Below, one piece after another: positions 1-7,774 of a stretch of DNA of 15,298 nt; within the stretch, counting starts at the first letter, position 1, and every line of letters starts with the position of its first letter. Below the pieces are notes generated by a model. The model saw only the letters and a list, made by a program, of their open reading frames with translations, searched no databases and had not been told where the DNA came from. The stretch spans positions 1 to 15,298 of the forward strand of contig JAZNMZ010000049.1 in the NCBI GenBank assembly GCA_045580005.1, in the 5' to 3' direction. Both the position numbers and the translations under genes were made by a program. The stretch is from UMGS1052 sp045580005 (GTDB taxonomy: Bacteria; Bacillota; Clostridia; Oscillospirales; CAG-382).

Positions 1-11
1 GGGAGGCTGCT

Positions 12-2990
12 ATGAAAAAAAGAATAATATGTTTGCTTGTGTGTGCGTTTATGCTGGCTTCAAATACAGTATTTGCGATACCGTATGATGAATACATAAG
101 TACAAGGACAGAGTATAAAAGTACGCAGTTTACACTTTCTCCCGGACTTACATATACAGAAACTCTGACGCAAAATGAAAAATATGGAACCGAGCGTTCA
201 TACATATATGAATTCACTCCCGGTATGGGCACCGAGATTGTCGGCATGTACGGAGAGTATCTATATGGCACTGACTCTCTGGGGGAGCTTACAGCTTCGT
301 TTGAGGAACAAGGGAACAGGGTAGTCGGCGGTGTAAACGGAGATTTTTACACTCTTGCGACAGGCGTTCCGCTCGGTGTTATGATTGTCGACGGTGAGCT
401 TATTACATCGGACGACGACAGGATTGCACTTGGGTTTGACAGTGACGGTAAAGCGTTTATTTCTTATCCAGATATAGTTACGACACTATCGGGTAACAAA
501 ACCGAGCTTATCGTTGACCATATAAACAAAGTACCCCATGAATATGCTCTGAATCTTCTCTCGGATAAGTTTGCAAAAACCACAAAAACACAGAGCCTAT
601 CCACCGAGATAGTATTAATGCCATATAATGAAGTAATTTATCACGAGGACGAGGACTTTCTGCCCGAGCACGAAGACAGCTTTATTGTGTTGAAATCAGA
701 TATTGAAGCTCTTATTAGTATGCTTGAAGAAGCTGAGGAACAAGAGTCAGAAAAATCTGAAACCAAAGCCGAACCATTGCAGGGTGAAGATCTATTTGCC
801 GAGCAGGAGACGATGGGTGAAGTTGTTGCGGTTGAGTCGGAAGAACACAAAGAAAACGACAATAGCAATATAAACGACGAGCAAGAAACATCAGAGCCCG
901 AACCCGAGTATTTTGCAAAAGAGTATGTTTTTTCCCGGGATAAACTCACATTAGGCAGTAACATTAAACTTGTTGTTAAAGAGATAAGAGAGGAATCGAA
1001 AAACTCAGAGATTCCCGAGGGACATTTTGTGCTGTGTGCGGAGAAGGTATATCAAAAATACAGAGTTGAAGATATTTCCTTGTACGATAGTTTGGAGCTG
1101 GAAATTACAGCGAACGAGCAATGGTACAGTGCTGTTAACGCTATCGGTGCAAGCGGCGGTCTTATCCTGCAGGACGGAGAGTATTGCGACGATGTTGAAA
1201 TTGATCATTATCCTGCGGCGCACCCGCGTACAGCGGTGGGCGTAACTGAGGATGGCAGAGTTATATTTTACTGTGTCGACGGAAGAAGAACAGGACATAG
1301 CGTAGGTCTGAGAATAGATCAGCTTTCGCACGAGATGAAAGAGCTCGGTTGTGTTACTGCCGTGAACTTTGATGGCGGAGGCTCTACAACTGTATATGCA
1401 TCGCTGCCCGGAGAATTCTTTTCTACATTACATAATGTTCCGTCTGTAAGCCCTGAGCGCAAAACAGCAAACTCACTGCTTTTTGTAAATAAAACGGAGA
1501 GTTTATCCGACCAATCGGAATACTATATGTATCCGACAAATGTCTATGTATATAAAGACGGCAGCGAGCTTGTTCTGCCAAAGACGCTCTTGTCGGGAGA
1601 TATTAATTATCATCCCATAAGTGTCGCTGACGATTTTGTTTTTGAATATGGTATTACAGAAAATAATGATTTTGAAGAGTCAGCAGAAGAGATTGTCACA
1701 TCTCAGATTGTTGATAACAGTATATTTGTATCGGGGAACAAGCTTGGAAAAACCGAAATCACGGCGAGCTTTACCGTAGACGACGAGACGGTAACTAAGA
1801 CTGTCGGTTATGTAACGGTCACTGACAAAATAACAGACTTTGAAACCGATAAAGATGAATATATTATTCTTCCTTTTGGCAGTGCAAAGCTCGAGCTTTC
1901 GGCTCAGTACGGTCCTGCGCAGGTACTGATATCACCAACAAGTGTTATGTGGGATATCAGCGGAGAAATAAATGATGAAAATATCGTGGATACAGATGTT
2001 ACTCTGCTTGAATACGACACAATAAAGCGCGATGAGTTTATAGAAAGCGACAAAGCAATGCTCATGTCTGACGGTGAATTTATTCCAAAAACTTTTGGCG
2101 AGAGCTATTATATTACCCTTATGGTTGCGGATCAGTATAAAACTGTGAGAATACAAATCGAAGATTTTCCTTTTTCAGACTCACTTGAGCACTGGTCAGC
2201 AAAGAACATAGCAGAAATATATGATATGTCGCTTATGCAGGGCGAACTTGAGAATGATAAACTTGCATTCAGACCCGACAGAAATCTCACAAAGGCCGAA
2301 TTTTTAACAGTGCTTGCTCGCATGCTCATGCCCGACAAATTTGACGATATGGTTGAGCTTAACTCACAACTAGATGTCAATGAGCAGTCGAAAGACGGCT
2401 CACTTGAAGAGCAAACTCAAGAACAGCCTCAGGACGAAACCGCTGATAACTCTGATGAAACGGTGATTGATCTTGAAGTTGTAGAGCTTTATGAAAACGA
2501 AGAAAGTGTTACGACAGATACCACCAAGGCGATTGACGAGAACATCACCGAGCACCAACAAGAGGACTTGTCTGTGCAGGAAGATGCCGAACAGGAAAAG
2601 GTAGTTCTCGATTTTGCTGACGAAGCAGAGATACCTGAATGGTCAAGACAGTATTTTGAAGCACTTTATGACACAGGCCTGCTCGATCTTGTTTGTGCAT
2701 ACGATGAAGGCGGAAATAAATATATTGAAGCAAACAAGAACATCTCGCGTGTTGAAGTAATGACAATTCTCGGGGCTCTTTGCGAGCCGGCGCAGGAGGA
2801 TTTTGTATCAATGTATACAGATTCTCAGCCTCTCGAGGAACACACAAATTACGAGCTTATAAACAACGCTGTGGCGCTTGGAATCTTTGAGGGATATGAA
2901 GATGGTAGTCTGAGAGCCGAAAGAGAGCTCACAAGAGCTGAGGCAGCAACTGTGATTTTAAGATATTATAAGATACCTTTGCCGGTATAA
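12..2990 (+). CDS. Secreted phosphodiester glycosidase (NAGPA-like) protein with C-terminal SLH repeats
   Basis: The 992-residue protein begins with a signal peptide (charged MKKR, hydrophobic core, likely cleavage after VFA at residue 22). A GGGAGG ribosome binding site lies 5 bases before the ATG. Residues about 100-135 (VVGGVNGDFYT, then GVPLGVMIVDGEL) and 375-495 (IGASGGLIL, HPRTAVGV, NFDGGGSTT near 451-459, then RKTANSLLF) match the phosphodiester glycosidase domain named after the mammalian NAGPA uncovering enzyme. A strongly acidic, low-complexity segment (about 209-302) splits this domain. Residues 500-715 look like beta-rich Ig-like surface modules. Three SLH repeats follow (about 718-773, 867-926, 927-991), with a second acidic linker (774-866) between the first two. 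SLH repeats usually bind secondary wall polymer, so the protein is probably wall-anchored outside the cell. The substrate is unknown; in bacteria this domain is linked to exopolysaccharide or glycan phosphodiesters. Confidence 0.85.
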   Translation: MKKRIICLLVCAFMLASNTVFAIPYDEYISTRTEYKSTQFTLSPGLTYTETLTQNEKYGTERSYIYEFTPGMGTEIVGMYGEYLYGTDSLGELTASFEEQGNRVVGGVNGDFYTLATGVPLGVMIVDGELITSDDDRIALGFDSDGKAFISYPDIVTTLSGNKTELIVDHINKVPHEYALNLLSDKFAKTTKTQSLSTEIVLMPYNEVIYHEDEDFLPEHEDSFIVLKSDIEALISMLEEAEEQESEKSETKAEPLQGEDLFAEQETMGEVVAVESEEHKENDNSNINDEQETSEPEPEYFAKEYVFSRDKLTLGSNIKLVVKEIREESKNSEIPEGHFVLCAEKVYQKYRVEDISLYDSLELEITANEQWYSAVNAIGASGGLILQDGEYCDDVEIDHYPAAHPRTAVGVTEDGRVIFYCVDGRRTGHSVGLRIDQLSHEMKELGCVTAVNFDGGGSTTVYASLPGEFFSTLHNVPSVSPERKTANSLLFVNKTESLSDQSEYYMYPTNVYVYKDGSELVLPKTLLSGDINYHPISVADDFVFEYGITENNDFEESAEEIVTSQIVDNSIFVSGNKLGKTEITASFTVDDETVTKTVGYVTVTDKITDFETDKDEYIILPFGSAKLELSAQYGPAQVLISPTSVMWDISGEINDENIVDTDVTLLEYDTIKRDEFIESDKAMLMSDGEFIPKTFGESYYITLMVADQYKTVRIQIEDFPFSDSLEHWSAKNIAEIYDMSLMQGELENDKLAFRPDRNLTKAEFLTVLARMLMPDKFDDMVELNSQLDVNEQSKDGSLEEQTQEQPQDETADNSDETVIDLEVVELYENEESVTTDTTKAIDENITEHQQEDLSVQEDAEQEKVVLDFADEAEIPEWSRQYFEALYDTGLLDLVCAYDEGGNKYIEANKNISRVEVMTILGALCEPAQEDFVSMYTDSQPLEEHTNYELINNAVALGIFEGYEDGSLRAERELTRAEAATVILRYYKIPLPV

Positions 2991-3031
2991 AAAAATACCT
3001 CCTGTGCATAATTAGTGCAGGAGGTGTTTTT
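2991..3031 (+). promoter_or_regulatory. Long hairpin between genes that contains the ribosome binding site of the next gene
   Basis: The 41 bases between the TAA of the glycosidase gene and the next ATG form almost one hairpin. The core is ACCTCCTG (2997-3004) against CAGGAGGT (3018-3025). It extends outward through one T-G wobble and a run of A (2991-2995) against T (3027-3031), giving 14 pairs and a 13-base loop. Read alone it resembles a rho-independent terminator (GC stem then G-TTTTT). Its 3' arm also carries AGGAGG (3019-3024), five or more bases before the ATG at 3032, so termination and start-site masking are both possible. Confidence 0.75.
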
Positions 3032-3421
3032 ATGGAAAAAGCTATTCCGTATCTTTGGCTTGCATTGTGCTGTGCGATAGTATTTGCGCAGATATATTAT
3101 ACTTACAAAATACAGTTGTTTGCTGCATTTTTTATATCTTCAACGATTTGTTTTTTTGTATCAGTATTTAATGATAAATTGCATATTCAGTGCATTTTAT
3201 TCACAATTTGGTCATTTTTATCATACATGGTAATGAAAATTAAAAACAAGAGGTACGGAGTAGGGAAGAAAGCTACTCAGAAAAAAGCAATAGCCTTGTG
3301 TTGTATAGATTCTCACAGCTACGGCAAAGTATATTATAACGGAAAAAGCGAGATAATCGAAAACACAAGTGATGAAATGATCAAAAAAGGCGAAATTGTA
3401 ATTTTTACAGATGCGAAGTAA
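3032..3421 (+). CDS. Small membrane protein with NfeD-like architecture
   Basis: This 129-residue protein has three hydrophobic segments (about 4-25, 29-47, 51-69), a basic stretch (KIKNKRYGVGKK), then a soluble tail of about 45 residues. The tail has the spacing of the NfeD OB-fold (a glycine-bearing strand near SYGKVYYNGK, then IIENTSDEMIKKGEIVIFTDAK-type strands ending in a short beta segment). NfeD-like proteins are bacterial partners of membrane stomatin/flotillin-type proteins, and short forms often stand alone. It is shorter than most NfeD proteins and no stomatin gene is nearby, so the family call is tentative. The ATG has a strong AGGAGG site that lies inside a hairpin. The gene ends 2 bases from the convergent thioesterase gene. 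Confidence 0.6.
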   Translation: MEKAIPYLWLALCCAIVFAQIYYTYKIQLFAAFFISSTICFFVSVFNDKLHIQCILFTIWSFLSYMVMKIKNKRYGVGKKATQKKAIALCCIDSHSYGKVYYNGKSEIIENTSDEMIKKGEIVIFTDAK

Positions 3422-3423
3422 TG

Positions 3424-4140
3424 TCAGTTTTCGTGCAGTACGGCGGTAAAACAAACATTGTCCTTTGTAGTATTGTGACAGCTGATGTGATAGCTGCCGT
3501 CCTCAAAATGATATCTAATCTGTAGAAGATCACCAAGCAGTGCCTCGTGAGCAAAATTTATGTCAAGGTCTGCGACAGGACTAATGAGCCTGTCGTGCGA
3601 ATAAAATCCGTCATAAATCACATTGAGATAGTTACAATTGTTCATATGCCTGTTTTCATCAAGCAAGCTGTGAGTTACTACAAACTCGTATATAAAGTCT
3701 TCTTCCTCACAAACAAATGTTCGCGCAGGGTAAAAGTCATGAATTTTGCCGTCTGATTTGACGGTTCCTGGTAATGCAGAGGGACGAAGAAGTCGCCTTG
3801 TTTCAAAATTAATAAGCACCCATTCACTAGATGCTTCAACAATACGGTTTCCGTCACTGTCGCAAACAGTAAAATCTCGTATAAACGCAGGTCCGTTCAC
3901 AAGACATGGAAAAGTAATAAAATCATATGTCATATCTGAACGGATTTTTTCGGATATGTGGATAGCGTATTTTGTGAGAACAAAAACCATATTATGTTCA
4001 CGGAGAAATTCGTAGGACATTCCTTGACGGTTTAGATCTTCGATGGCGAGCGATTGAAAATATCTCATAAGCGAAGAAATTCTAAGAGTTTCGTCCGGAC
4101 CGACATCATAGCCGGTAATTGTAATTTTTTTGCTGTACAT
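3424..4140 (-). CDS. Acyl-ACP thioesterase (FatA/FatB-like)
   Basis: The protein starts MYSKKITITGYDVGPDETLR and has about 238 residues. It follows the bacterial acyl-ACP thioesterase family: an N-terminal hot-dog domain (SLMRYFQSLAIEDL, then MVFVLTKYAIHI and the WVLINFETRRLLRPS strand) and a C-terminal half with DENRHMNNCNYLNVI, which holds the Asn-His region expected at the active site. The enzyme hydrolyses acyl-ACP to release free fatty acid in the cytoplasm. I chose the ATG at 4140 over the upstream in-frame ATG at 4176 because AGAAGG lies 6 bases before it and homology begins there. The leader holds repeated complementary boxes. The gene converges on the NfeD-like gene with only 2 bases between them. 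Confidence 0.88.
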   Translation of the reverse strand: MYSKKITITGYDVGPDETLRISSLMRYFQSLAIEDLNRQGMSYEFLREHNMVFVLTKYAIHISEKIRSDMTYDFITFPCLVNGPAFIRDFTVCDSDGNRIVEASSEWVLINFETRRLLRPSALPGTVKSDGKIHDFYPARTFVCEEEDFIYEFVVTHSLLDENRHMNNCNYLNVIYDGFYSHDRLISPVADLDINFAHEALLGDLLQIRYHFEDGSYHISCHNTTKDNVCFTAVLHEN

Positions 4141-4147
4141 TTTTAAC

Positions 4148-4250
4148 CTTCTTGCTATTTTATTTATTTTTATCACATTATCTGATATAGCAAGGCACAG
4201 TTGCAGAATACAGCTAGTTGCCGTATTTTATAAATTATGCTTCTTGCTAT
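4148..4250 (-). promoter_or_regulatory. Thioesterase leader with two direct copies and one inverted copy of ATAGCAAG
   Basis: In the direction of the thioesterase mRNA, ATAGCAAGAAG occurs at 4250-4240 and again at 4158-4148. The complementary box CTTGCTAT lies between them (4194-4187). The middle box can pair with the first copy (9 pairs plus a G-U) or with the second (8 pairs). The second copy runs directly into the AGAAGG ribosome binding site, so that pairing would cover the site. This is the layout of a two-state leader, but no known riboswitch or T-box sequence is visible. The boxes could instead be protein operators. Confidence 0.45.
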
Positions 4251-4256
4251 ACCCTC

Positions 4257-4286
4257 AATTATATAAAATTCTGATTTTATATAATT
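4257..4286. repeat. Perfect AT-only inverted repeat
   Basis: A 13-base arm (AATTATATAAAAT, 4257-4269) is followed by the loop TCTG (4270-4273) and its exact complement (4274-4286). It lies downstream of the stop of the DUF6873-like gene on the minus strand. It has no GC pairs in the stem and no proper U-tract, so it is a poor intrinsic terminator. It may be an operator, a weak terminator or a cruciform-prone spacer. Confidence 0.6.
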
Positions 4287-4318
4287 TCATATATATTAAT
4301 TCCGAAATAGCTTACGCC

Positions 4319-4981
4319 CTATCGCATCACAAAAATACTTCCGTAATCGTATAGCGGCTCATCAGACAGCGAGATTGGCTCAACCTCATACTTGTTGCAA
4401 AATCTTCTTATTCTGTCATACTCTGCGTGCTCTTCTATTCTTCCTGTAAAAGCGAGAATATTTTCTGACAGCTTGCCGCTTGCTCCGCCGATAAAGCCAT
4501 ATTCGTACGGAAAAAGCTTTACACAGTGGCAGTCAAGCTTCAACACATCATAGGAATAATTTCTCAGCGTTTCTGCAATACCAGCGTCCTCTGTGATAAC
4601 AGCTTTGTCTTTTTCGGATACCAAAGCAATGTTGCATTTTGCGTATCCCTGCTTTACATTAATTATTCTGTAATCGTTAGACTCTGCAAATCTTATAATA
4701 TTTTGTGAGAAATGCTCTCTGTTACAGATAATATCCTTCCCCACTACAGCGCCGTTTAACAAAACATCATCCGGATACTTTAATAATTTTCCACAACAAA
4801 CAAATGTTCGAACGGAGTATATACAATCATTTAATATAAAATAATTCATATCCGGATGTGCGCTTATCGGTTCGTCAAATATTTTGTTTTTTTGAATTTT
4901 CATTACAGAATACCCTAGCTGTGTCAGCTTGTCCTCTATCTTTTTTGATATTCTGCAATCGCATAATACTCTCGGAATCAT
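4319..4981 (-). CDS. Uncharacterised DUF6873-like protein coupled to radA
   Basis: The 220-residue soluble protein has no signal peptide or membrane segment. Visible motifs are VLCDCRIS at the N terminus, ISAHPDMNYF near 40, VKQGYAKCNIALV near 110, AVITEDAGIAETL near 127, YEYGFIGGASGKL near 160 and a C-terminal YDYGSIF. From memory this pattern matches a Clostridia-wide family named DUF6873, placed near guanidino-modifying-enzyme folds; that is recall, not a search. Its ATG overlaps the radA TGA (ATGA) and no ribosome binding site is visible, so it is probably made by translational coupling with RadA. Function is unknown. The context hints at a link to DNA repair or to the same operon program, no more. 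Confidence 0.6.
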   Translation of the reverse strand: MIPRVLCDCRISKKIEDKLTQLGYSVMKIQKNKIFDEPISAHPDMNYFILNDCIYSVRTFVCCGKLLKYPDDVLLNGAVVGKDIICNREHFSQNIIRFAESNDYRIINVKQGYAKCNIALVSEKDKAVITEDAGIAETLRNYSYDVLKLDCHCVKLFPYEYGFIGGASGKLSENILAFTGRIEEHAEYDRIRRFCNKYEVEPISLSDEPLYDYGSIFVMR

Positions 4982-6342
4982 AAGAACAGGTTTAGCACTT
5001 CATACAGGCTCTTTATCGGTATAATCTGAGCGCTACGCTTTTTCTTGCTGAGTTTTTGATAGTTTTTATACGGTATTACAATTCTCATAAAGCCGTGTCT
5101 TTCACACTCATTTATTCTGCTTTCGATATTACCGATGGCTCTGCACTCGCCAGATAAACCTATCTCCCCCATTGCCACGATATCCTCGGGTACAGGCACA
5201 TCCTTGTAGCCTGATATAAGCGCCATGCACGCAGCAAGGTCACAGGACGGTTCTTCCATTTTAAGACCGCCTGCAACATTCAGGTATACATCTTGTGTTG
5301 ACAGCTTGATTCCGAGTCTTTTTTCAAGTACAGCAATTATAAGAGAGAGTCTGTTATAGTCTATACCTGACGACATTCTCTTAGGCACCGGATATGCTGT
5401 CGGCGACACAAGCGCCTGTATCTCGGCCAAAATAGGTCTTGTTCCCTCAACAACACACAATGTGCAGCTGCCGGACACATCCTTTGTGCGCTGCGACAGA
5501 AGCATTTCTGATGGGTTTTCTATTTCGCAAAGACCCTTTTCCAGCATTTCAAAAACACCTATTTCGTTAGTTGAGCCGAATCTGTTCTTGACAGCCCGCA
5601 GAATTCTGTATGCGTGCTGCTTGTCGCCCTCAAAATATAAAACCGTATCTACCATATGCTCGAGCACCTTAGGTCCTGCGATAGCTCCGTCTTTGTTGAC
5701 ATGGCCTACAATTACGGTTGCAATATTCTTACCCTTTGCAACTCTGATAAGGGCCTGAGTGCTGTTTTTCACCTGTGTAACTGATCCGGGAATCGACGAG
5801 GAATTCTCGTCGTACATAGTCTGAATCGAGTCTATAATAACAACATCGGGACCAATAAGCTCTATTTCGTCGCAGATGTCATTGATTTCTGTTTCTGTAT
5901 AAATGTAAATGTTGTCAGAATCTATTCCAAGACGCTGTGCACGCATTTTTATTTGTCCCTGAGATTCCTCACCGGATACATACAAAAGCTTTGTTCTGGC
6001 ACTCAAGGTGGCGCAAATCTGAAGAAGCAGAGTTGACTTACCGATACCCGGCTCGCCAGACAGCAGTACTACAGAGCCCGCCACAAGCCCACCGCCGAGG
6101 ACTCTGTCAAACTCTCCGATATTTGCTTTAATTCTTATCTGCTCGGGTATGTCTATTGAATTGATTTTTACAGAACCCTGCGACTTTTTTACAGCTCTTA
6201 CGCTGCTTTTTTTTGAATTATCCTCCTGCGGAGCTTCAACCTCCTCAAGAGTATTCCAGTTGCTACATCCGGGACATCTGCCGTACCATTTTGTCGACTT
6301 GTATCCGCACTCGATACAAATAAATTCACTCTTGTTTTTCAT
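4978..6342 (-). CDS. radA: DNA repair protein RadA (Sms)
   Basis: The 454-residue protein has every RadA signature in order. There is a four-cysteine zinc finger (C9, C12, C23, C26), a Walker A motif GEPGIGKST (96-104), a Walker B VVIID (167-171), the RadA-specific KNRFG motif (252-256) and a Lon-like C-terminal domain (about 285-454). RadA is a RecA-related hexameric helicase that promotes branch migration during recombination. The start overlaps the end of the amidase gene by 17 bases, with GGAG about 5 bases before the ATG. Its stop overlaps the start of the DUF6873-like gene, so the three are probably one operon. Length and motifs are normal. Confidence 0.97.
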   Translation of the reverse strand: MKNKSEFICIECGYKSTKWYGRCPGCSNWNTLEEVEAPQEDNSKKSSVRAVKKSQGSVKINSIDIPEQIRIKANIGEFDRVLGGGLVAGSVVLLSGEPGIGKSTLLLQICATLSARTKLLYVSGEESQGQIKMRAQRLGIDSDNIYIYTETEINDICDEIELIGPDVVIIDSIQTMYDENSSSIPGSVTQVKNSTQALIRVAKGKNIATVIVGHVNKDGAIAGPKVLEHMVDTVLYFEGDKQHAYRILRAVKNRFGSTNEIGVFEMLEKGLCEIENPSEMLLSQRTKDVSGSCTLCVVEGTRPILAEIQALVSPTAYPVPKRMSSGIDYNRLSLIIAVLEKRLGIKLSTQDVYLNVAGGLKMEEPSCDLAACMALISGYKDVPVPEDIVAMGEIGLSGECRAIGNIESRINECERHGFMRIVIPYKNYQKLSKKKRSAQIIPIKSLYEVLNLFL

Positions 6343-7093
6343 ACTTCTCCTGATTGTCCAAATATTCTAATATTGATGCATATAACAAAAAAGAAATTTT
6401 GTTTCTGTATTCTACTGTGTTTAAAAGCTCAGCCTCTTTTGCGTTGGATAAAAATCCGCACTCGGCAAGTACGGCGGGTATCTGTAGCCTGTCAAGCAAC
6501 TTTATTTTGTTGTCAGCTTCTTTTGAAACACGCTTGTTTTCGGGCTGCAAATTTGCTACGACATTATTCTGTATAATCTCAGCAATAATCTTACTTTCGA
6601 GGTTGTTCCTTGAATAGTACATCTGAAAACCGCTGTATTTTTCTATGGGAAATTTGTTCTGATGTACACTTATGAAAATCGCAGGACGGTAATCTTCTGT
6701 AAATTCTATGCGATTTTGAATATCATAGAATTTCTTGCGGTTTTCCTGACCGCCCCTATACATAAGCCTGTCGGTATCACGGACAAGTACTGGGGTGTAA
6801 TCGCTTGTTTTAAGAAGCGTATACAGCTTTTTTGCAATATCAAGATTGAGGTCCTTTTCGAGAATACCGCTGCTGCTCGACGCTCCACCGTCTTCCCCGC
6901 CGTGACCTGCATCAATTATTATATATAACTGTTCACCGCTGTGTGAATCTGCGTTTTTGTAATCAAAAAAGTAAGAGAGAGGCATACCTAGCCTTGAACA
7001 AGAGGCAATTACAACAACGCCTATTGCAACAAAAAACAGTGAAAAAATAAAAAATCTTACTAAATACGGCGTATTGACACGCTTATTTGTCAT
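6326..7093 (-). CDS. cwlD: N-acetylmuramoyl-L-alanine amidase, CwlD-like
   Basis: The 255-residue protein has one N-terminal hydrophobic segment (about 13-31) and an Amidase_3 domain. Expected zinc ligands are visible: H64 in IIIDAGHGGEDGG, E79 in ILEKDLN and H144 in FISVHQN. The likely catalytic Glu is E211 in VLAECGFLSN. Size, membrane anchor and single domain fit CwlD, which helps form muramic lactam in spore cortex peptidoglycan. The segment ends I-A-S-C (C32), which also fits a lipobox. A GGAG site lies 7 bases before the ATG and a promoter-like sequence lies upstream. It overlaps radA by 17 bases. A vegetative wall amidase is the alternative. Confidence 0.85.
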   Translation of the reverse strand: MTNKRVNTPYLVRFFIFSLFFVAIGVVVIASCSRLGMPLSYFFDYKNADSHSGEQLYIIIDAGHGGEDGGASSSSGILEKDLNLDIAKKLYTLLKTSDYTPVLVRDTDRLMYRGGQENRKKFYDIQNRIEFTEDYRPAIFISVHQNKFPIEKYSGFQMYYSRNNLESKIIAEIIQNNVVANLQPENKRVSKEADNKIKLLDRLQIPAVLAECGFLSNAKEAELLNTVEYRNKISFLLYASILEYLDNQEKYEKQE

Positions 7094-7112
7094 AGTACCA
7101 CTCCAACATATT

Positions 7113-7142
7113 TTTATATAAATATATTGGAAAAAGTCGCAA
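7113..7142 (-). promoter_or_regulatory. Probable sigma-A promoter for cwlD-radA
   Basis: On the minus strand TTGCGA (7142-7137) and TATAAA (7118-7113) are 18 bases apart, placed about 20 bases before the cwlD start. It fits in the 53-base gap after the upstream membrane-protein gene. The region is AT-rich, so chance matches are possible. Confidence 0.5.
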
Positions 7143-7146
7143 AATA

Positions 7147-7695
7147 TTATTTTTTATTTGTAAGCTTCAGCTGATTCAAGCCGCAGATGTATGCAAAATG
7201 GCACACAACAAGTGTAACAAATCCGTAGCAGAGGTATGTTATACCAATAGAGCTTGCGCTTGCAAACCAGCCGCCGAACGATGCAAAATATGAGTCAATG
7301 GCATTATACATGCCAAAAGTGAATACCTTTACAACAATATTCATAAGCCCTACAGCGTTTGACGCAGCATCAAGCGTAAGGTTGAATATAACGAGTAACA
7401 GTGCAAAAAGCGCTGACGGCAATGCAGCAACTGAACAGTATGACAGTCCGAGAAAACTATTCTTTTTCATTCTGCCTCCAGATACCTTTATACCATCCTT
7501 TGCTCCATCCTCCCAAAGAAATGTCCAGAGAATAAAATAGTAAAAGAGCAGCGCGAAGGCACCGAATGCAACAAGCCAGGTGTCCCCTATTACCTTTGCC
7601 GTAAACGACATCATAATACCGAACACAGACATGGCAATCTGGTTGACAATAAACTTTAACATTAAATGACTTTTGTTTTTAAATAAATTTTTCAA
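7147..7695 (-). CDS. Four-helix membrane protein of unknown function
   Basis: I do not recognise this 182-residue protein. It has four hydrophobic segments (about 13-32, 40-62, 85-110 and 153-175), with a conserved-looking charged loop WEDGAKDGIKVSGGRMKK after the second and a Gly/Ser-rich loop before the last. It starts with TTG at 7695, supported by GAGGTG about 6 bases upstream. The next in-frame ATG (MLKFIV) lies 11 codons further in and would lose that spacing. It precedes cwlD in the same direction by 53 bases and diverges from the recombinase gene. Its function cannot be inferred from the sequence. Confidence 0.75.
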   Translation of the reverse strand: MKNLFKNKSHLMLKFIVNQIAMSVFGIMMSFTAKVIGDTWLVAFGAFALLFYYFILWTFLWEDGAKDGIKVSGGRMKKNSFLGLSYCSVAALPSALFALLLVIFNLTLDAASNAVGLMNIVVKVFTFGMYNAIDSYFASFGGWFASASSIGITYLCYGFVTLVVCHFAYICGLNQLKLTNKK

Positions 7696-7715
7696 TTTTT
7701 ACACCTCAAAAACAG

Positions 7716-7744
7716 TTGTTTATATTAAAAAAATATGTTATAAT
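7716..7744 (+). promoter_or_regulatory. Strong sigma-A promoter of the complete tyrosine recombinase
   Basis: TTGTTT (7716-7721), a 17-base spacer and a perfect TATAAT (7739-7744), with TG one base before the -10 (extended -10). It lies 31 bases before the ATG at 7775. Confidence 0.8.
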
Positions 7745-7774
7745 TACTACAATGAAAAAATCGGAGGTGATATT

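Noticed and set aside
3746..4015. Plus-strand open frame opposite the thioesterase gene
   Set aside because: No ribosome binding site, no recognisable domain, and it lies antisense to a well-supported enzyme gene.
5462..5758. Plus-strand open frame opposite radA
   Set aside because: It is the shadow of conserved radA sequence, with no start signals of its own.
7673..7774. A 34-codon N-terminal extension of the complete recombinase
   Set aside because: It would cover the recombinase's own promoter; GGAGGTGA fits the ATG at 7775.
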